Assembly (NCBI RefSeq): GCF_020819595.1
Contig: NZ_JAJHNP010000017.1
Location: 124,001-188,000 of the forward strand
Reading direction: 5' to 3'
Length of the DNA: 64,000 bases
From: Streptomyces barringtoniae
GTDB taxonomy: Bacteria; Actinomycetota; Actinomycetes; Streptomycetales; Streptomycetaceae
How positions within the stretch are numbered: the stretch's first letter is position 1; every line of letters begins with the position of its first letter. Positions 60,827 through 64,000 of this stretch are shown piece by piece. The position numbers were made by a program, and so were the translations under genes. Under the pieces are notes generated by a model, which worked only from the letters and a program-made list of their open reading frames with translations, searched no databases and was not told the origin of the DNA.

Positions 60827-61006
60827 TTGTACTTCACCGACCGTGGCATCGAGGAACTGGAGAAGCGGCGCGGCGAGGAGGAGGTCACCTTCGAGTGGCT
60901 CGCCGAGCAGCTGCGGACGTTCGTCGATCTCAACCCGGACTTCGAGGTGCCGGTGGAGCGGCTGGCGACCTGGCTGGCGCGGCTGGACGACGAGGACGAC
61001 GAGTAG
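60827..61006 (+). CDS. Small DUF6104-like protein
   Basis: 59 residues read from a TTG at 60827: YFTDRGIEELEKRRGEEEVT at the N-terminus, then DLNPDFEVPVERLATWLARL and an acidic DDEDDE end. AGGAG lies about 7 nt before the TTG, and a start at this codon matches the highly conserved N-terminus. It is a small acidic conserved actinobacterial protein without known function. TACCCT at 60787 may be its -10. Divergent from the DUF4097 gene. Confidence 0.85.
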   Translation: MYFTDRGIEELEKRRGEEEVTFEWLAEQLRTFVDLNPDFEVPVERLATWLARLDDEDDE

Positions 61007-61116
61007 GCCGGACGCATAGTCCTGGAACCACGGTGGGTATTAGCCTCGTCGCTGTTGAAGTGGGCGCCGTCCAGGGTCGGTCGACCTGACGGCTCGGGTT
61101 CTGCGGGGGGAGCGGA

Positions 61117-61473
61117 ATGAGTCACATCCAGGACATCGAGCTGCCGGACGGCACGGTGGTCACCGCCCGGATCGGCGCGGGTGAGGCGTACGACGACCAG
61201 GAGGACGTCGGTTTCACCGAGGCCGCCGTCGCCAAGGTCGAGCGGCTCCAGGAACTGATCAAGGCCGTCGGAGGCAGCGTTCTCGAGGCCGCCCGCGCCG
61301 CCAAGCCGCAAGAGGCCTCCATCAGCTTCGGCGTGGAGCTGACCGCCAAGGAGGGCCTGGCCGTCGCCGTGCTCGCGCGCGGGGAGGCCAAGGCGTCCCT
61401 GGAGGTCACCCTCACCTGGCAGTTCGATCGGGGAACCGCGGGGGAGGGCGAGGACGGAACGGTCGGCGCATGA
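61117..61473 (+). CDS. Trypco1 (trypsin-co-occurring) domain protein
   Basis: 118 residues. Beta strands at the N-terminus (DIELPDGTVVTARIGAG), a helix, and a final SISFGVELTAKEGLAVAVLARGEAKASLEVTLTW segment match the small trypco1 (CU044_2847-type) domain found next to trypsin-like proteases in predicted conflict systems. It ends 4 bp inside the next gene (ATGA overlap), so it is co-translated with the protease. Its role is probably to regulate or present the protease. Confidence 0.88.
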   Translation: MSHIQDIELPDGTVVTARIGAGEAYDDQEDVGFTEAAVAKVERLQELIKAVGGSVLEAARAAKPQEASISFGVELTAKEGLAVAVLARGEAKASLEVTLTWQFDRGTAGEGEDGTVGA

Positions 61474-63419
61474 GCGAGCGCGACGACCGTCTCTTCGATC
61501 TCGTCCGGGCCGCCACCGTCCATTTCCTCCCCGCCGACGGGAAGGACGGCCCTTTATGGGGCAGCGGTTTCTTCGTCGCGCCCGGCTGGGTGCTCACCGC
61601 CGCCCATGTGCTGCGCCCGCACCTCGTGGCGGACCGCACGACCGTCTTCCGGGTGCGCGGCGAGGGCATCGAGGCCGAGGCCCGCCTCGCGCAATGGCTG
61701 CTGACCGATCCACGCAGCAACAAGGTCCCCATGGCCGAGGACCTGGCCCTGGTCCGGCTGGCCGACGAGCACCCGCACGAGTGTGTGTGGCTCACCGACC
61801 GGGCCGCCCGCCACTCCGGCGCACTCAAGGCCTGCGGGTACTACCCGGGCCCGCCCGAGGCCCACTTCCGCATCGTGGACGCCGAGATCAACGGCCACGA
61901 GGACACGTACGGGCTGATCATCAAGCCCGACATCGACTTCCCGAGCGGCATGTCGGGCGGCCCGCTGCTCGACCCCGGCACGGGAGCCGTCGTCGGGCTG
62001 ATCAAGTCGCGGCGCAAGGAGAAGGACGGCGGCAAGGCGGTGGCGATCGCCGCGCTGCGCCGGTTCGGGGAGACGTACCGCGAGGTCATGACCGCCCACG
62101 ACCGCTGGCACGGCGAGGAGCCGGTCTCGGAGACCGGGGACAACTGGATCGACCTCCAGTGCGGCCCGGCGGCCGACCCGGGCGCGGTCTGGACGCCCCG
62201 CGACCGCCGCAAGGCGCTCGCCCTGCTCGCCGCGCTGCCGCACCCGCCCGACGAGCCCACCGTCAAGCTCATCGCCAAGGAGGCCCGCAGCGGCAACCAG
62301 TGGCCCGGCGGCACACCCGAACTGCGCACCTGGCGCGACGGCCTCGGCCTGCTCTACGAGGGCACCGCCCCGCTCGACCCGCTCGTCTTCCTGCGCTACC
62401 TCAGGCTCGTGGAGGCCCACGCCTGCGCGCGCGACGCCGGGAGTCCCCTCCTGGCCGGCTGGATCACCAAGCGGCTGCGTCACGACACCCGCCGGCACTT
62501 CCACGCCATGGTCCGCGACGTCACCCTCCCCGACGAGCTCCGGCCCCGCCCCGAGGGCAAAGGCCCCGAGCGCGTCGTGATCTCCTACCCCGGCCCGGGC
62601 GACGGCCCCGTCGTGGCCCTGCTGCTCGACCCGGTGATCGGCGCGCAGCCCGTCCGGTTCTTCTGGCAGATCTGGTACGACGACGGAGACGGCCTGCCCG
62701 AGGTGCACGAGACGGACTCCTCGGTGCACGGATACCGGCCCGACGAACTCGTCCAGGCACTCCGTGTCCCCCTCGGCGGACTTCTGGAGTCCAAGGACCG
62801 GGAGGGCCACCCCGTACCGCTCGAGGTCGCTCTGCCCGCCGAGCACTTCGACACCGCCGTGCACCGCTGGCGATTCGCGGACATCGCCGCGCTGAACGAC
62901 CCCGGACACCTGGGCGCGCGCCGCCGCCTGGTGCTGCGCGCCCTTGAGCGCCGGGGAGATCCGGACAATCTCTGGCTCGACCGCTGGCGGCACATGGCGG
63001 GCGGACGCCGCTTCCAGGGCTGGCGCATGCCCCCGCCGGGCGCCGTCGACCCCTCCGGCTACCGCACCGCCGAGCGCGACCGCATCCCCGTGATGTGCCG
63101 CCCCGCCGGACAGGGGCCCGGGCGGGTCGCCATGAAGCACGCGCTGAACAGCGGCCACGCCGTCGCGCTGTGGCACATCGGCCCGCACCCGGAGCGTGGC
63201 GTATGTCTGCCGGAGTGCGACACGCTGCACGCGCGCGTGGAGAAGTTCCTGGAGACGCTCGGCTCGCTCGCCGAACTCCCCGACCGGCTGCGGATCGTCC
63301 GGCAGGACATCAGCGAACAGCACCCCGACAGCACCTGGGCCGAACCGCTCGCCCTGCTCTACGACGACCCGCGCCGGCCTCTGCCGGGCGAGGAGACCGA
63401 TCCGGTGGACGCGCCGTGA
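61470..63419 (+). CDS. Trypsin-like serine protease fused to VMAP-type C-terminal region
   Basis: 649 residues. A chymotrypsin-fold protease fills about 1-205 with a complete triad: His46 (TAAHV), Asp91 (AEDLALVRL) and Ser162 (SGMSGGPLL). No signal peptide, so it acts in the cytoplasm. A helical middle region (about 235-330) and a C-terminal VMAP-like domain (about 360-640; RVVISYPGPGDG, VALPAEHFDTAVHRWRF, RIPVMCRPA) follow. VMAP stands for vWA-MoxR-associated protein, a core of NTP-dependent conflict systems. The AAA gene follows 137 bp later. Confidence 0.88.
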   Translation: MSERDDRLFDLVRAATVHFLPADGKDGPLWGSGFFVAPGWVLTAAHVLRPHLVADRTTVFRVRGEGIEAEARLAQWLLTDPRSNKVPMAEDLALVRLADEHPHECVWLTDRAARHSGALKACGYYPGPPEAHFRIVDAEINGHEDTYGLIIKPDIDFPSGMSGGPLLDPGTGAVVGLIKSRRKEKDGGKAVAIAALRRFGETYREVMTAHDRWHGEEPVSETGDNWIDLQCGPAADPGAVWTPRDRRKALALLAALPHPPDEPTVKLIAKEARSGNQWPGGTPELRTWRDGLGLLYEGTAPLDPLVFLRYLRLVEAHACARDAGSPLLAGWITKRLRHDTRRHFHAMVRDVTLPDELRPRPEGKGPERVVISYPGPGDGPVVALLLDPVIGAQPVRFFWQIWYDDGDGLPEVHETDSSVHGYRPDELVQALRVPLGGLLESKDREGHPVPLEVALPAEHFDTAVHRWRFADIAALNDPGHLGARRRLVLRALERRGDPDNLWLDRWRHMAGGRRFQGWRMPPPGAVDPSGYRTAERDRIPVMCRPAGQGPGRVAMKHALNSGHAVALWHIGPHPERGVCLPECDTLHARVEKFLETLGSLAELPDRLRIVRQDISEQHPDSTWAEPLALLYDDPRRPLPGEETDPVDAP

Positions 63420-63555
63420 ACACCGTCGAGGGCTGGCCGAAAGCACCCGGGTACCACGGCCGGTCCGGGTATGTTCCCAGGGGCCCGTTGCGGGCGCACA
63501 ACGCCCCCGTCGGCCAGGACGTGGAATACCACCGACCGTCGGCGAGGAGCGTGTC

Positions 63556-64000
63556 ATGAGCGAGTGGTTCGTCTACCAGGGCATCGGGCAGCCCGATCCG
63601 GCCAGGATCGACGCGCTGCCGGAACCGCCGCCCTGGCGGAGGTTCGACGCTCCGCCCGTCGACTACGAGGTCCCGGAGCTCGACTCCGCCACCCATCGCA
63701 GGCTCGGCGAGCGTACCGTCCCGTTGCCCGTCCAGGACCCCGACGCCCTCGAACTCGTCAACGCCGCCCTGTACCTGAGGCGCCCCCTGCTCGTCACCGG
63801 CGAGCCCGGCGTCGGCAAGTCCACGCTCGCCCACTCCGTCGCCTACGAACTCGGCCTCGGCCGCGTCCTGGAGTGGCCCGTCGTCAGCCGCAGCGAACTG
63901 CGCGACGGCCTCTACACCTACGACGCCATCGGCCGTCTCCAGGACGCCCAGCTCCCCGGCGAGGCCGCCGCCCAGGACATCGGCCGGTACATCAAGCTCG
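63556..64000 (+). CDS. MoxR-type AAA+ ATPase, N-terminal part (3' cut by window)
   Basis: The first 148 codons are visible, from ATG 63556 to the window edge. After a ~55-residue linker, DPDALELVNAALYLRRPLLV leads into Walker A GEPGVGKSTLAHSVA (about residue 82) and VLEWPVVSRSELRDGLYTYDAIGRLQD, a MoxR-like start of the ATPase. The Walker B and C-terminal part are outside the window. GTCATGAG context gives the start; GAGGAGCG lies about 9 nt upstream. Confidence 0.9.
   Translation, partial: MSEWFVYQGIGQPDPARIDALPEPPPWRRFDAPPVDYEVPELDSATHRRLGERTVPLPVQDPDALELVNAALYLRRPLLVTGEPGVGKSTLAHSVAYELGLGRVLEWPVVSRSELRDGLYTYDAIGRLQDAQLPGEAAAQDIGRYIKL

Noticed and set aside
61554..63557. A 667-codon minus-strand frame opposite the trypsin-VMAP gene
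   Set aside because: Mirror frame of a gene with a full catalytic triad; no recognisable domain.

Overview
The window is high-GC actinobacterial DNA and almost certainly a Streptomyces chromosome core segment. The gene order aroA, sigR-rsrA, def, epi-isozizaene synthase-CYP170A, nrdB-nrdA, dasR-nagB, wblE, rshA-sigH, sodN/sodX, malic enzyme is the one I know from the S. coelicolor SCO52xx region. Several proteins match that species in length or key residue numbering (NagB 261 aa, DasR 254 aa, EizS Asp99 and Asn240, RsrA Cys11/His37/Cys41/Cys44). I saw no tRNA, rRNA, CRISPR array, insertion sequence or prophage. Orthology statements are from memory; no search was run.

Layout. 1-6.5 kb: tail of a TetR-like regulator, zinc-ribbon protein, SMR transporter, rsgA, aroA, an M50-type membrane peptidase, an SRAP (HMCES-like) protein and a small hydrolase. 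6.5-12.3 kb: the thiol-stress switch sigR-rsrA with a perfect SigR promoter, a pair of membrane HD-GYP-type proteins (one degenerate), a TPR protein and def. 12.5-16 kb: the albaflavenone pair (eizS, cyp170A1) and an AraC-type gene. 16.3-20 kb: class I ribonucleotide reductase nrdA-nrdB behind an adenosylcobalamin riboswitch and two NrdR boxes spaced 31 bp apart. 20-22.5 kb: acetyltransferase and a two-component SSF symporter. 22.6-27.5 kb: the aminosugar regulator dasR and nagB with three DasR operators, a TetR regulator, a PdtaS-type histidine kinase and wblE. 27.8-34.1 kb: lipid kinase, rshA-sigH, UBP zinc finger, Na+/H+ antiporter and a PLP enzyme.

34.3-37 kb carries a family 2B encapsulin (HK97-fold shell protein with an inserted cyclic-nucleotide-binding-like domain) followed by a polyprenyl diphosphate synthase with a disordered N-terminal extension, the expected cargo. 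37-42.3 kb: small housekeeping genes, two VOC proteins, an AraC regulator, and a PiT phosphate transporter with a small partner. 42.4-48.6 kb: a LacI-controlled sugar ABC importer with a GH13 glycosidase and no ATPase gene. 48.6-50.7 kb: an oxidoreductase remnant, nickel SOD and its maturation protease, and a CGNR zinc finger gene. 50.7-57.3 kb: methyltransferase, amino-acid ABC importer, malic enzyme and a zinc-type dehydrogenase.

57.3-58.2 kb holds a small HTH gene coupled to a Clp-N-domain gene under a probably leaderless promoter sandwiched between two identical operators. It is followed by a 36-bp minisatellite and a PadR/DUF4097 pair. From 61.1 kb to the right edge lies a trypco1 / trypsin-VMAP / MoxR-AAA cluster, a predicted NTP-dependent conflict system cut by the window. 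A window-wide trait is that about a dozen genes have a TANNNT hexamer exactly 6-7 nt before the start codon, the pattern expected of leaderless mRNAs.
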